Source: Candidatus Altarchaeales archaeon ex4484_96
GTDB lineage: Archaea; Altiarchaeota; Altiarchaeia; IMC4; QMZM01
DNA: 43,236 bases
Direction: 5' to 3'
Assembly (NCBI GenBank): GCA_002254405.1
Contig: NJDH01000002.1
Span: 1-43,236 of the forward strand
Below are positions 1 through 7,511 of the stretch, in pieces; the stretch's first letter is position 1; each line of letters opens with the position of its first letter. The position numbers were made by a program, and so were the translations under genes. The notes beneath the pieces are model-generated. The model worked only from the letters and a program-made list of their open reading frames with translations, ran no database searches and had not been told where the DNA came from.

Positions 1-51
1 GCCTTCCCCGCCCTTATCAACCCATCCGAGCCCCCCTAAAGGAAAACTTGA

Positions 52-125
52 TGCGGCTGTCGGGATTTGAACCCGAGTCGCAGGCTTGGCAAGCCCGAGT
101 GATAACCAGGCTACACTACAGCCGC
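52..125 (-). tRNA. tRNA-Gly (GCC)
   Basis: Read on the minus strand, GCGGCTG pairs with CAGCCGC as a 7-bp acceptor stem, followed by discriminator A. The anticodon stem CGGGC/GCCTG encloses the loop TTGCCAA with anticodon GCC. A normal T-arm (CGGGTTCAAATCCCG) is visible. There is no intron and no encoded CCA. T-rich sequence (TTTTCCTTT) follows the 3' end and may act as terminator. The gene is divergent from the glycosyltransferase at 206; the AT-rich gap between them must hold both promoters. Confidence 0.95.
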
Positions 126-164
126 ATAAGGGATGATATTATAAGATTAAATCAATAAATAAAA

Positions 165-187
165 TATAATAGCATATATAATAGCAT
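165..187 (+). promoter_or_regulatory. Tandem TATA-like repeat upstream of the glycosyltransferase gene
   Basis: The 11-mer TATAATAGCAT occurs twice, 12 nt apart, in the AT-rich gap between tRNA-Gly and the start codon at 206. Its TATA-like content and distance of about 20-40 nt from the ATG suggest core promoter elements, possibly two alternative ones. A run of A residues and AAGG lie just before the ATG. This is inferred from position and composition only. Confidence 0.4.
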
Positions 188-205
188 AAAAAAAAAAAGG
201 ATAAA

Positions 206-1198
206 ATGCTAGCTTATCTTATTGTTTTCGTGGTATCCTTTCTAAGCACATACCTGAGCGCCCCATGGATTATGCCCAAACTAAAAAGAGCCGGATTAAC
301 CGGGGTCGACGTGAACAAAAAAAACAAACCAACACTACCCGAGATGGGGGGATTCATAATAGTCGGAGGATTCTCAGCAGGAGTGCTGTCTATGATTTTC
401 ATGCACACCTTCAGCCAACACATACAATCCATCCTAGGCATCAGCCTAATAAACGAATTAGAACTAAAACTCGTATTAGCCTCACTTAGCACAATACTAA
501 TCATGACCATCGTAGGAATCTTCGACGACCTGTTCGCAATGAGACAATCCATTAAAGCACTCCTCCCCCTGTTCGCCGCCCTCCCGCTGGTTGCCGTGCA
601 AGCAGGAATATCAACCATGAAATTCCCCTTATTGGGGACAATAGATTTCGGGATACTCTATGCCCTTGTACTAATACCTGTTGGCATAACCGGAGCATCA
701 AATGTGACAAACATGCTAGCCGGATTCAACGGATTAGAGGCGGGTATGGGTTTTATTGCCTGCATGTCTCTAGCATTCATAGCATGGCATATTAACAGCG
801 CAGAGGCATTGCTTCTATTGCTTTCAATGGCAGCGGCATTGCTTGCTTTCCTCAGATACAACTGGTATCCTGCAAAGCTATTAATGGGGGATATTGGAAC
901 CCTCTCCATCGGGACCGTATTAGCCGCATCAGTTATAGTGGGGAACTATGAGACAGCGGGGGTTATCGTCACCCTACCCTACATCATGGATTTTATTATC
1001 AAATTAATTAACAGGTTTCCAAGCGACAACTGGTGGGGTGAGCCGATAAACGATAAACTAACCTGCAACAACAAACCAATAAGCCTCTGCCAGTGGATTA
1101 TGAAACTAAGCGGGGGAATAAAAGAAACACATTTGGTGATATTATTAATCTCTATCGAATTAATATTTGGAGCAGCAGCTATTTACTCAGTGATTTAG
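206..1198 (+). CDS. MraY/WecA-family polyprenyl-phosphate N-acetylhexosamine-1-phosphate transferase (glycosyltransferase 4)
   Basis: This 330-residue integral membrane enzyme belongs to the family that moves a sugar-1-phosphate from a UDP-sugar to a polyprenyl (in archaea dolichyl) phosphate, the first step of lipid-linked glycan assembly such as N-glycosylation (AglH/Alg7 type). The family motifs are in order: PEMGG (45-49), FDDL (106-109) with the catalytic aspartates, NVTNMLAGFNGLEAG (166-180) and GDIGTLSIG (229-237). About ten hydrophobic segments separate them. The substrate sugar cannot be told from sequence. It is followed after one base by an FAD oxidoreductase, so the two are probably co-transcribed. 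Confidence 0.9.
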   Translation: MLAYLIVFVVSFLSTYLSAPWIMPKLKRAGLTGVDVNKKNKPTLPEMGGFIIVGGFSAGVLSMIFMHTFSQHIQSILGISLINELELKLVLASLSTILIMTIVGIFDDLFAMRQSIKALLPLFAALPLVAVQAGISTMKFPLLGTIDFGILYALVLIPVGITGASNVTNMLAGFNGLEAGMGFIACMSLAFIAWHINSAEALLLLLSMAAALLAFLRYNWYPAKLLMGDIGTLSIGTVLAASVIVGNYETAGVIVTLPYIMDFIIKLINRFPSDNWWGEPINDKLTCNNKPISLCQWIMKLSGGIKETHLVILLISIELIFGAAAIYSVI

Positions 1199-1199
1199 G

Positions 1200-2516
1200 A
1201 TGGAGAAAAAAGATTTTATCGTAATAGGAGGAGGAGTAAGCGGATTATTAAGCGCATTAGCCTTAGGCAAGGAAGGCCATGATGTTCTGGTGCTGGAAAA
1301 AGAAGAACACCTTGGAGGAGTATGCCGCTCTTATAGGGTTGAAGGATACCAGGTAGACACCGGACCACATATAATAACAAGAGTAGCTCAAGGCCCCTTA
1401 AAGCATCTAATAGACAACTACTTTGACATAATCCCCAACTTCACACCACACGGACGCTACTATGTAGTATTAAACAACAGAGTTAAACCATTCCCCTGGA
1501 ACATGAGAGACTGGGTTTCATTCGACCTGCTACCTCAAACCGACAGAATGTATCTCATGAAAACACTATTTAGCATATCATATCTATTCAACAAAGGAGA
1601 GGATTTATCCAAGAAATCAGTTGCAGACTTCATAGGAAACGGATTAAGCCAGTCGACTATCAGGTTCCTCAACTGTATGTCTTATTTCATGACCGGAGCC
1701 CCGATGGAGAAAACACCTGTTGAGAGATTTATTGACTCAGAACACTATAAAAGCCAGTCAAGAGGGGTGCTGGATAAAATATACAATATCCTCATGAAGG
1801 AGGGAGCTCAGGATCAAGTATACCCCAAGGGGGGTGTACAGTCCATTATTACCTCTATCATCTCATCATTACCCAAAAAAAGGGTTGAAATAAAAACAGG
1901 GGATGAGGTTTTACGTATCAATCATGCCGAGAAAACAATAGAATCAACGGGAGGGGAATACAGGTATAATACCTTAATATACTCGGGTTTCGCATCTGAT
2001 CTACCGAAGCTGACAGAAAACAATCTACCCGAGAACTACAAGCATTCTCTCAGCAGACTAAACAGGATTAATGCCTTAACTCTATGGTTGGGTTTAAATG
2101 AGAAAATATTCAACAGAGAAGGCTCCGAGATATGGGTGGACTCCAACCCCTACACCTGGGTTGTTCCGGTCTCAAACTATGATCCTAATCTCTCACCTAA
2201 GGGTAAACAGCTGGTTGGTTTCGCCTTCAGCCTGCCTCATGGATTCAACGAAAACAAAGAAAGAAAAAGATCCCTAAAAAGCATATATGAGATAAACCCC
2301 AAAATAGAGGAGAAAGTGGATATGATACATTACCAGATGCTTATACCCGAGAAGGCGGTGTGGACTATCGACACCCTTTTTGCGGATGTTAAAACCCCCA
2401 TGGACAGCCTGTATCTGGTTGGTACTGACACGGAAGGCAGGAGTATGGGTGTCACCAGAGCCTCCTATTCAGTGAAGAAACTGCTTTCTAATCTAAGAGA
2501 AGATAAGGTAATCTAA
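1200..2516 (+). CDS. FAD-dependent oxidoreductase of the phytoene desaturase/protoporphyrinogen oxidase-like superfamily
   Basis: The 438-residue protein opens with a Rossmann dinucleotide fold (VIGGGVSGLLSALALGKEGH near residue 7, acidic residue of LVLEKE after the second strand, then LGG). It closes with the second FAD-contact segment LYLVGTDTEGRSMGVTRASYS. The segment VDTGPHI after the Rossmann fold is also typical of CrtI/PPOX-like flavoenzymes. The substrate is unknown. Close coupling to the dolichyl-phosphate sugar transferase suggests a job on an isoprenoid or on a glycan precursor; this is inference. Related amine-oxidase-like flavoproteins occur in polysaccharide clusters, so a sugar-modifying role is also possible. 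Confidence 0.8.
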   Translation: MEKKDFIVIGGGVSGLLSALALGKEGHDVLVLEKEEHLGGVCRSYRVEGYQVDTGPHIITRVAQGPLKHLIDNYFDIIPNFTPHGRYYVVLNNRVKPFPWNMRDWVSFDLLPQTDRMYLMKTLFSISYLFNKGEDLSKKSVADFIGNGLSQSTIRFLNCMSYFMTGAPMEKTPVERFIDSEHYKSQSRGVLDKIYNILMKEGAQDQVYPKGGVQSIITSIISSLPKKRVEIKTGDEVLRINHAEKTIESTGGEYRYNTLIYSGFASDLPKLTENNLPENYKHSLSRLNRINALTLWLGLNEKIFNREGSEIWVDSNPYTWVVPVSNYDPNLSPKGKQLVGFAFSLPHGFNENKERKRSLKSIYEINPKIEEKVDMIHYQMLIPEKAVWTIDTLFADVKTPMDSLYLVGTDTEGRSMGVTRASYSVKKLLSNLREDKVI

Positions 2517-2523
2517 TCACTGA

Positions 2524-2679
2524 TTATTTTTTCCGAAACTCAGTGTAACCACATTTACCACAGGTATCCCTGTCGCTGTGATGAGCCATAAACACACCAT
2601 CACCGCATTTAGGACATGTCTTGTTTTTTCTCTTAACCTTATCCCCTGATGTATCATATTGCTCCCATTTGTTAACCAT
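2524..2679 (-). CDS. rps27ae: 30S ribosomal protein S27ae
   Basis: This gene is too short for the ORF track. The minus strand from the ATG at 2679 encodes 51 residues starting MVNKWEQYD and ending YTEFRKK before TAA. Two CxxC pairs (CPKCGDG and CGKCGY) form the zinc ribbon of S27ae, and the length is normal for archaea. It follows rps24e by 9 nt, as in many euryarchaeal operons (rpoE1-spt4-kinase-rps24e-rps27ae), and ends convergently with the FAD oxidoreductase. Confidence 0.95.
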   Translation of the reverse strand: MVNKWEQYDTSGDKVKRKNKTCPKCGDGVFMAHHSDRDTCGKCGYTEFRKK

Positions 2680-2688
2680 AGCAATCAC

Positions 2689-3159
2689 CTAATCCTCCTT
2701 GGACTCGGCCTTTACTTCCTCCGTAGAGTCAGCCTTGGGTTCATCCGTGGGTTCAGCCTTAGACTCATCCTTGGGTTCATCCGTGGGTTCAGCCTTAGAC
2801 TCATCCGTGGGTTCAGCCTTGGGTTCATCCGTGGGTTCAGCCTTGGGTTCATCCTTAGACTCCTTCTTGACTTCATCCTTGGACTCCTTTGGGAAGTTTC
2901 TTGCAAGCCTATGCTTGGGTTCGACCCTCATACTCTCAGCATCAAAATAAACCTTCACCAAACCCTTCGCCGAATTCATACCATACTCTGTACTATATGA
3001 ATCCAATATAGTCAATTTACTATCTGAGCTCAGCACAGATAAAAGCTTTTTCCTCACATCAGCCCGGGAGGGCGTAATACCCTCAAAGCTGATTATGAAA
3101 TCATACTCCTTCCTTTTCAAAAGAGGATTATCTCTTTCTTCGATTATCTCGATATTCAT
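2689..3159 (-). CDS. rps24e: 30S ribosomal protein S24e with a long repetitive charged tail
   Basis: Residues 1-90 are a typical archaeal S24e (MNIEIIEERDNPLLKRKEYDF; later TPSRADVRKKL and YGMNSAKGLVKVYFD). Family members usually end at about 100 residues. Here about 66 more residues follow, built from an imperfect 8-residue repeat (EPTDEPKA and variants with ESKA, EPKD, EVKA). The tail is made only of E, D, K, P, S, T, A and V and should be disordered. At DNA level this is a 24-nt tandem repeat, and the strand opposite is also open, which explains the shadow ORFs there. The core and position downstream of the dephospho-CoA kinase gene make the assignment safe; the tail's role is unknown. Confidence 0.93.
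   Translation of the reverse strand: MNIEIIEERDNPLLKRKEYDFIISFEGITPSRADVRKKLLSVLSSDSKLTILDSYSTEYGMNSAKGLVKVYFDAESMRVEPKHRLARNFPKESKDEVKKESKDEPKAEPTDEPKAEPTDESKAEPTDEPKDESKAEPTDEPKADSTEEVKAESKED
2692..2889. repeat. 24-nt imperfect tandem repeat inside rps24e
   Basis: On the plus strand the unit reads roughly TTGGGTTCATCCGTGGGTTCAGCC, with one- and two-base variants and some half units. It encodes the EPTDEPKA repeats at the C-terminus of S24e. Three to five recognisable units lie in tandem. Length variation between strains would be expected from slippage. Confidence 0.85.
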
Positions 3160-3160
3160 T

Positions 3161-3658
3161 TTAACCCATCCGCTCCATCATATTATTGACCTTCACTCTC
3201 ATACCCTCAGTTACCTCAACAGCAACCAAGCCCTCACCAGGCTGCCCGTAGACCACCACCGAGCCCAGGGGAGCAAGCTTGATAGCAACCAAGGTAACCA
3301 AATCCTCCTCACCATCGATATATAATTTATATTTCTCATCAGAATCAAAAACCTCACCCAGCACCCGAAAAACCTCAGGAGTTAACAAACCAGCTGGGTT
3401 TTTGACTTCCAACAACTTAGCCTTAAACTGCTCAATAACCGAGGACACCCCAACATACTTCCTTTTTATTCTACCATCATATACTATGAGCCAGGGATAA
3501 AAACCAGCCTCCAAGGCATCCTGGGAAACCCTATCCCCCACGCACACAAGATTATCTGATTCAACCCGTAAATCACGGATATCGCAAAACACCTCACCCA
3601 AGGGTTTTTTCAGCCCCTTACGTAAAGAGGGGGGAAGCCTTAAAATCTTATACTCCAT
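3161..3658 (-). CDS. GTP-dependent dephospho-CoA kinase (DUF359 family)
   Basis: The archaeal enzyme of this family phosphorylates dephospho-CoA with GTP in the last step of CoA synthesis. Family features seen are CVGDRVS near residue 40, VKNPAGLLTPEV near 90, IDGEEDLVTL near 118 and GQPGEGLV near 139. The length of 165 residues is normal. The ORF track starts at a GTG at 3664, which overlaps the spt4 stop. The ATG at 3658 is preferred because AGGTGAT lies immediately upstream. The position between spt4 and rps24e is the usual one in euryarchaea. Confidence 0.9.
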   Translation of the reverse strand: MEYKILRLPPSLRKGLKKPLGEVFCDIRDLRVESDNLVCVGDRVSQDALEAGFYPWLIVYDGRIKRKYVGVSSVIEQFKAKLLEVKNPAGLLTPEVFRVLGEVFDSDEKYKLYIDGEEDLVTLVAIKLAPLGSVVVYGQPGEGLVAVEVTEGMRVKVNNMMERMG

Positions 3659-3660
3659 AA

Positions 3661-3837
3661 TCACCTGACCTTCAAAGCATACTCTCCAGGGGTTTTAATG
3701 CTCATCTTAGCTGCTATCTGTGAATTATCAGGGTCAACAACAGCTAAATAACCACTCCAATACTGGGAGGTATGCGCCCCGCATACGGGACATACATCTT
3801 CTTCCGCAATCCTCATGCACTTCTTACATGCTCTCAT
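3661..3837 (-). CDS. spt4: Transcription elongation factor Spt4 (RpoE'')
   Basis: This 58-residue gene is absent from the ORF track. The minus strand from the ATG at 3837 reads MRACKKCMRIAEEDVCPVCG, then SQYWSGYLAVVDPDNSQIA and ends GEYALKVR. Two CxxC pairs form the zinc site, and the WSGYLAVVDP segment is typical of Spt4, which binds Spt5 to support processive transcription. The start overlaps the rpoE1 stop (ATGA) and the stop overlaps the kinase gene region, so the three are translationally coupled. Confidence 0.95.
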   Translation of the reverse strand: MRACKKCMRIAEEDVCPVCGAHTSQYWSGYLAVVDPDNSQIAAKMSIKTPGEYALKVR

Positions 3838-4424
3838 TTTTTCTCAATATCCCCGGTTTTCTTATTTTTGACCTCATCCAATCGCTTCCTCTCATCCTCA
3901 AGCCAATCCAGCTTACCCAGATAAGGCTGTCGCATCGTCAAACCCACCTTAGAGTCCGAGAACCGAGGTTTAAGGCTGACCGAAACAATCCTGGCTCTCA
4001 CCATATCATCCTTTTTAAGTATCTTCTTGCTTTCCTTACCCACCAGTGAAGCATTTTTCATATCATATCCTACAAAATCCTCTGTAACCTGAGAAACATG
4101 AACCAATCCATCCATTGGACCAAAATTAACGAAAGCACCGAATTCGGTTATCTCGGTTACAATACCCTCAACAACCTCATTAAGCCTAGGCTGATATACG
4201 AGAACCTCAAGAAGGCACTCATAGTATACCGCACCATCCCCCATGACAATCTTGCCTTCACCGGTATTTTTTACCTTATTCACTGCCAATATTATGCCAA
4301 CGTTTTTATCTATCATACCAGCTGAAGTGGACTCGTACTCTGAGACAATAACCTTATCCAACTCCTCCCCAAAACGCCTTGGAGGGACCCTGACCGTGTC
4401 CTTGATTGTAAGTAGTTTATACAT
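3834..4424 (-). CDS. rpoE1: DNA-directed RNA polymerase subunit E' (Rpo7)
   Basis: The 196-residue protein has the N-terminal RNP-like domain (MYKLLTIKDTVRVPPRRFG) and a C-terminal S1/OB domain (VVEGIVTEITEFGAFVNFG, then DGLVHVSQV) expected of Rpo7, which forms the polymerase stalk with Rpo4 and binds nascent RNA. The last 15 or so residues are lysine- and glutamate-rich. It heads the minus-strand run rpoE1-spt4-kinase-rps24e-rps27ae. GGTGGT upstream of the ATG serves as ribosome binding site, and an AT-rich stretch (4430-4460) before it could hold a promoter. Confidence 0.96.
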   Translation of the reverse strand: MYKLLTIKDTVRVPPRRFGEELDKVIVSEYESTSAGMIDKNVGIILAVNKVKNTGEGKIVMGDGAVYYECLLEVLVYQPRLNEVVEGIVTEITEFGAFVNFGPMDGLVHVSQVTEDFVGYDMKNASLVGKESKKILKKDDMVRARIVSVSLKPRFSDSKVGLTMRQPYLGKLDWLEDERKRLDEVKNKKTGDIEKK

Positions 4425-4462
4425 TATACCACCAAATAATAGATTAATATTTTGCTTTTAAT

Positions 4463-5386
4463 CTAAAAAACCCCCTCAATTAATGGGACAATCTGCTTTT
4501 TCCTTGACATAACACCATCCAGATAAACCCTGTTGTCTTTAACCTCAACATCAAAAGCTGCCTCTATTTTATTTGATAAGCCGGAAACCAAAAGCTCGGA
4601 GCCCTCATCCATTATGTTAGTCACCATCAAAACCAGCAGATCATAATCTTTGGATTCTCTGATATCATTGAGTTCATCTAAAAGCTCATCCCGCCTCATC
4701 TCGGATTCCGCACTATCCACCACCTCAATCTGCCCTATGCCCACTTTGCTGTTTTTGAAGTCGAAGTCCTTGAAGTCTGAGTAGATAATCTGGTTGGCTG
4801 ATAAACCCTCAAGAGAGGATTTAGCTTTCTTAACCTCTATGCCGAAGGCTTTGATATCATTTATTTTAGCCAATTGAGCCATCTTCTTTGCGACCCTCCA
4901 ATCCTTCTCGGTGGTGGTAGCGGACTTGAATACCACGGTATCCGATAAAATAGCGGACAACAACAAACCGGCTATTCCTTCATCAATGTTTTTCGCGGTG
5001 GAAAGGAACATGTCTCCCAGTATGGTTGCTGTTGAACCCACAGGTTCGTTAAGATAGTATATGGGCTCAGAGCACTTGAAGTTAATCTTATGATGGTCTA
5101 TCACCTCCAATATCTGAGCCCCATCATATCCCTCAACAGACTGGCTTTTCTCGTTGTGGTCGACTAATATAATATTCAATCCAGTAGCATCCTCAAGTAA
5201 AACAGGTTCGCTGAAACCAAACCGCTCTAATACATAAGCTGTCTCCGAATTCATCTCACCCATTCTGGCCGCAATATATTCGTTTCCGGGATCAACCTGG
5301 TTTTTGAATTCAGCGTACGCTAAAGCCGAACATATTGAATCAGTGTCCGGGTTCATATGCCCTATCACGTATATTTTTTCGCTCAT
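4463..5386 (-). CDS. ppaC: Manganese-dependent inorganic pyrophosphatase (family II, DHH)
   Basis: This cytoplasmic enzyme hydrolyses pyrophosphate. The N-terminal DHH domain shows IYVIGHMNPDTDSICSA, DHNE, DHHK and GSTATIL metal-binding motifs. The C-terminal DHHA2 domain ends with SRKKQIVPLI, the substrate-binding RKKQ motif. Length (about 307 residues) is normal. The ORF track begins three codons earlier at 5395, overlapping the PIN gene by 7 nt; MSEKIYV at 5386 fits the family start better. It lies downstream of the aIF2-gamma and PIN genes on the same strand. Confidence 0.95.
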   Translation of the reverse strand: MSEKIYVIGHMNPDTDSICSALAYAEFKNQVDPGNEYIAARMGEMNSETAYVLERFGFSEPVLLEDATGLNIILVDHNEKSQSVEGYDGAQILEVIDHHKINFKCSEPIYYLNEPVGSTATILGDMFLSTAKNIDEGIAGLLLSAILSDTVVFKSATTTEKDWRVAKKMAQLAKINDIKAFGIEVKKAKSSLEGLSANQIIYSDFKDFDFKNSKVGIGQIEVVDSAESEMRRDELLDELNDIRESKDYDLLVLMVTNIMDEGSELLVSGLSNKIEAAFDVEVKDNRVYLDGVMSRKKQIVPLIEGVF

Positions 5387-5388
5387 TT

Positions 5389-5778
5389 TTAACATAACCC
5401 CAAGTTTTTACCTGAACGCATGCATATTATATCAACACCCCTATCTCTCAGGCTTTTTTTCAACATCGCATCAGCCGTGCAAACCATTATTTTTTTATCT
5501 TTGTTCAAGTCAACATATTTGATTATGTAATCGTCCACGTTCCCTATGCTTTCCAGGAGCTTGAAATCTTTTTTTTCTATCAGCTCCAAAGCAACCCTCG
5601 CAGCCACACCATCAACTCCCCTGGATGCATTGGATATCGATTTGAGCTCCTTCAGCACACCCGTGAAGGTAATAATCTCATGTCTTTCGCTTACCAGCTC
5701 ATTTAATGCATTTATTATATCGATTTTGTTTTTATGTGATATCATGAAAAAATTTGTGTCAATGATAATATCAATCAT
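5389..5778 (-). CDS. PIN-domain protein, Fcf1/Utp24-like
   Basis: The 129-residue protein begins MIDIIIDTNFFM, with the first PIN-domain aspartates, and later has LKEL and VCTADAMLKKSLRDRGV, matching the acidic active-site pattern of PIN nucleases. Small PIN proteins encoded beside aIF2-gamma in euryarchaea resemble eukaryotic Fcf1/Utp24, which cuts pre-rRNA. No antitoxin-like gene is adjacent, which argues against a VapBC toxin. Its start lies 5 nt after the aIF2g stop, indicating one operon. Confidence 0.85.
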   Translation of the reverse strand: MIDIIIDTNFFMISHKNKIDIINALNELVSERHEIITFTGVLKELKSISNASRGVDGVAARVALELIEKKDFKLLESIGNVDDYIIKYVDLNKDKKIMVCTADAMLKKSLRDRGVDIICMRSGKNLGLC

Positions 5779-5783
5779 CTTAT

Positions 5784-7001
5784 TTATTCAAACACCGTTC
5801 CATAGCCGATAAGACGCCATCTGGCTCCGAAACGTCTGCTTAAAGCCAGCCTGTCACCCCCCTCAACGCAAATAGGCAGCTTCAAACTTAATTGGGTCTT
5901 CCCAGGGTCCTGCACTACACCCACAGTAACAGCAGAGCCCGCAGCAAGCATCAGTGTTTCAGATTTCGCCAGAGGTTTGATTTTTATGTTATCCTTGCTT
6001 CCAATAAGCTTATCCAGCAAGCTAACCTCAAGATTTATTTTATCTCTAGCAGCCGGGACACTGCCAGGGTATCCCATAACATTCCCTGATAGGTTATCGG
6101 CTTTGGTTAAAGCAGGATCAAGCTTTGTTCCAATAGCAATCAACCCACCCGGACCCGCCTCCTCAAGAATTGCGTTGCCTGCGTTCAAGCTGACTATCTC
6201 GCTTTTCAGAGGATAATAACTGTTTTTCTTTTTCACTCCAGGGGATAACTCTATTTCATCACCTATCCTGAATCTACCCTGATAAAGCGAGCCACCCACA
6301 ACACCGCCTTTTATCAAATCAGGTTCCGTTCCGGGACGGTTTACATCAAATGAGCGCGCTATCCTCATCTTAGGCTCCTTTTGCATATCTCTTTCGGGTG
6401 TGGGAATATACTGCTCAATAGCCTTGATTAAGACATCAGTGTTTATGTCATAGTGCGCTGCTATGGGGATGATAACCGCCTGCTTAAGGCTCGAATCCTC
6501 GATAAAGGACTTAATCTGCTCGTAGTTTTTCTTGGCCTCCTCTTTTGAAACCAAATCAATCTTGTTTTGGGCTATGACTATCTTTTTAACACCCAGTATC
6601 TCCAATGCCATTAAATGCTCTGCAGTCTGAGACTGAGGGCACTCCTCGTTTGCTGCGATAACCAACACAGCCCCGTCCATTATAGCAGCACCGGACAGCA
6701 TCGTAGCCATCAAGGTCTCGTGCCCGGGTGAGTCAACAAAAGAAACCTTCCTTAAAAGCTTTGTTTCAATACCGCAGTTTGGGCATATTTTTTTGACACA
6801 ATAACACTCGGGTTCATCGCATTTAGGGCATTTATAGAAGGAACAATCAGCGTAACCTAAGCGGATGGAGACCCCCCTTTTAATCTCCTCAGAGTGTTTA
6901 TCGGTCCATATACCAGATAAAGCCTTTGTCAGGGTTGTTTTACCATGATCGACGTGACCGACGAGGCCGATGTTTATTTCAGGCTGAGCATTAGATGACA
7001 T
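5784..7001 (-). CDS. eif2g: Translation initiation factor aIF2 subunit gamma
   Basis: This 405-residue GTPase delivers initiator Met-tRNA to the small subunit. G1 is GHVDHGKTT, G3 is DSPGHE and G4 is NKID. A zinc knuckle with paired cysteines (KCPKCDEPECYC, then CPNCG) is inserted in the G domain as in e/aIF2-gamma. Domains II and III follow (GGSLYQGRFRIGDEIELSPG; C-terminal ALSRRFGARWRLIGYG). It sits 9 nt downstream of rps6e and upstream of the PIN gene, the usual archaeal order. Confidence 0.97.
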   Translation of the reverse strand: MSSNAQPEINIGLVGHVDHGKTTLTKALSGIWTDKHSEEIKRGVSIRLGYADCSFYKCPKCDEPECYCVKKICPNCGIETKLLRKVSFVDSPGHETLMATMLSGAAIMDGAVLVIAANEECPQSQTAEHLMALEILGVKKIVIAQNKIDLVSKEEAKKNYEQIKSFIEDSSLKQAVIIPIAAHYDINTDVLIKAIEQYIPTPERDMQKEPKMRIARSFDVNRPGTEPDLIKGGVVGGSLYQGRFRIGDEIELSPGVKKKNSYYPLKSEIVSLNAGNAILEEAGPGGLIAIGTKLDPALTKADNLSGNVMGYPGSVPAARDKINLEVSLLDKLIGSKDNIKIKPLAKSETLMLAAGSAVTVGVVQDPGKTQLSLKLPICVEGGDRLALSRRFGARWRLIGYGTVFE

Positions 7002-7010
7002 TCTATGAGA

Positions 7011-7433
7011 TTATTCCTTTTTTTCCTCCTTGGTTTTTTCCCCGGAATCCTCGGCTTTACCAACCCCAAGAAGATCAACTATGCTTTTTTTACCTGACTT
7101 TAAGACTTTAGTGTTAATCTGCGCCGTGTTCTCATCCACACGCCCCCCTCTAACTGTTTTCTTCTTTCGGATTTTGCCTTTAGGGCGGTATCCACTACCC
7201 CCCTTCAGTAAAACCTTCACCATCGCAGACCCCCTAACACCTTTTTTCAACGGGAAACCGGATTTATCGCTTCCCCCGGTTATCTCAAGGCTGTATCCGG
7301 TGAGACCCAGAAAGGAAGCATCAAATGATTCACCTATTCTCATCCCATTAAGTCTTTTCGCCTTCTCGTCTTTAACCTCCTGCTGGTAGCTTCTCCCATC
7401 CTTTGGATTTGATATCGTAATCTTGTATTCCAT
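7011..7433 (-). CDS. rps6e: 30S ribosomal protein S6e
   Basis: The protein has the S6e core: ITISNPKDGRSYQQEV, then LNGMRIGESFDASFLGLTGY, then GGSDKSGFPLKKGVRG and KKKTVRGGRV. Archaeal S6e is usually about 125-130 residues; this one ends in a K/E-rich tail (GEKTKEEKKE). The ATG at 7433 (MEYKITI) is preferred over the one two codons earlier. It precedes aIF2-gamma in the same operon. An AT-rich run between it and gatE contains oligo-T/A tracts. Confidence 0.94.
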   Translation of the reverse strand: MEYKITISNPKDGRSYQQEVKDEKAKRLNGMRIGESFDASFLGLTGYSLEITGGSDKSGFPLKKGVRGSAMVKVLLKGGSGYRPKGKIRKKKTVRGGRVDENTAQINTKVLKSGKKSIVDLLGVGKAEDSGEKTKEEKKE

Positions 7434-7511
7434 TTTCAAACCAGATAAAAAAAAAACATTAAATCAAGAAATGTGGTCTAATGATATAAGAATAAAATAA
7501 TAAAAAAGGGC

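Noticed and set aside
1-51. Possible gene end at the left window edge
   Set aside because: Fifty bases give no recognisable coding signal in any frame; only a T-rich stretch after tRNA-Gly on the minus strand can be noted.
2659-3000. ORFs of 113 aa and 83 aa opposite rps24e, with repeated leucine/serine patterns
   Set aside because: They are shadows of the tandem-repeat tail of S24e; the repeat has no stops in several frames.
5389-5778. PIN protein as a VapC toxin
   Set aside because: No antitoxin gene is adjacent, and the position beside aIF2-gamma is that of the Fcf1/Utp24-like protein.
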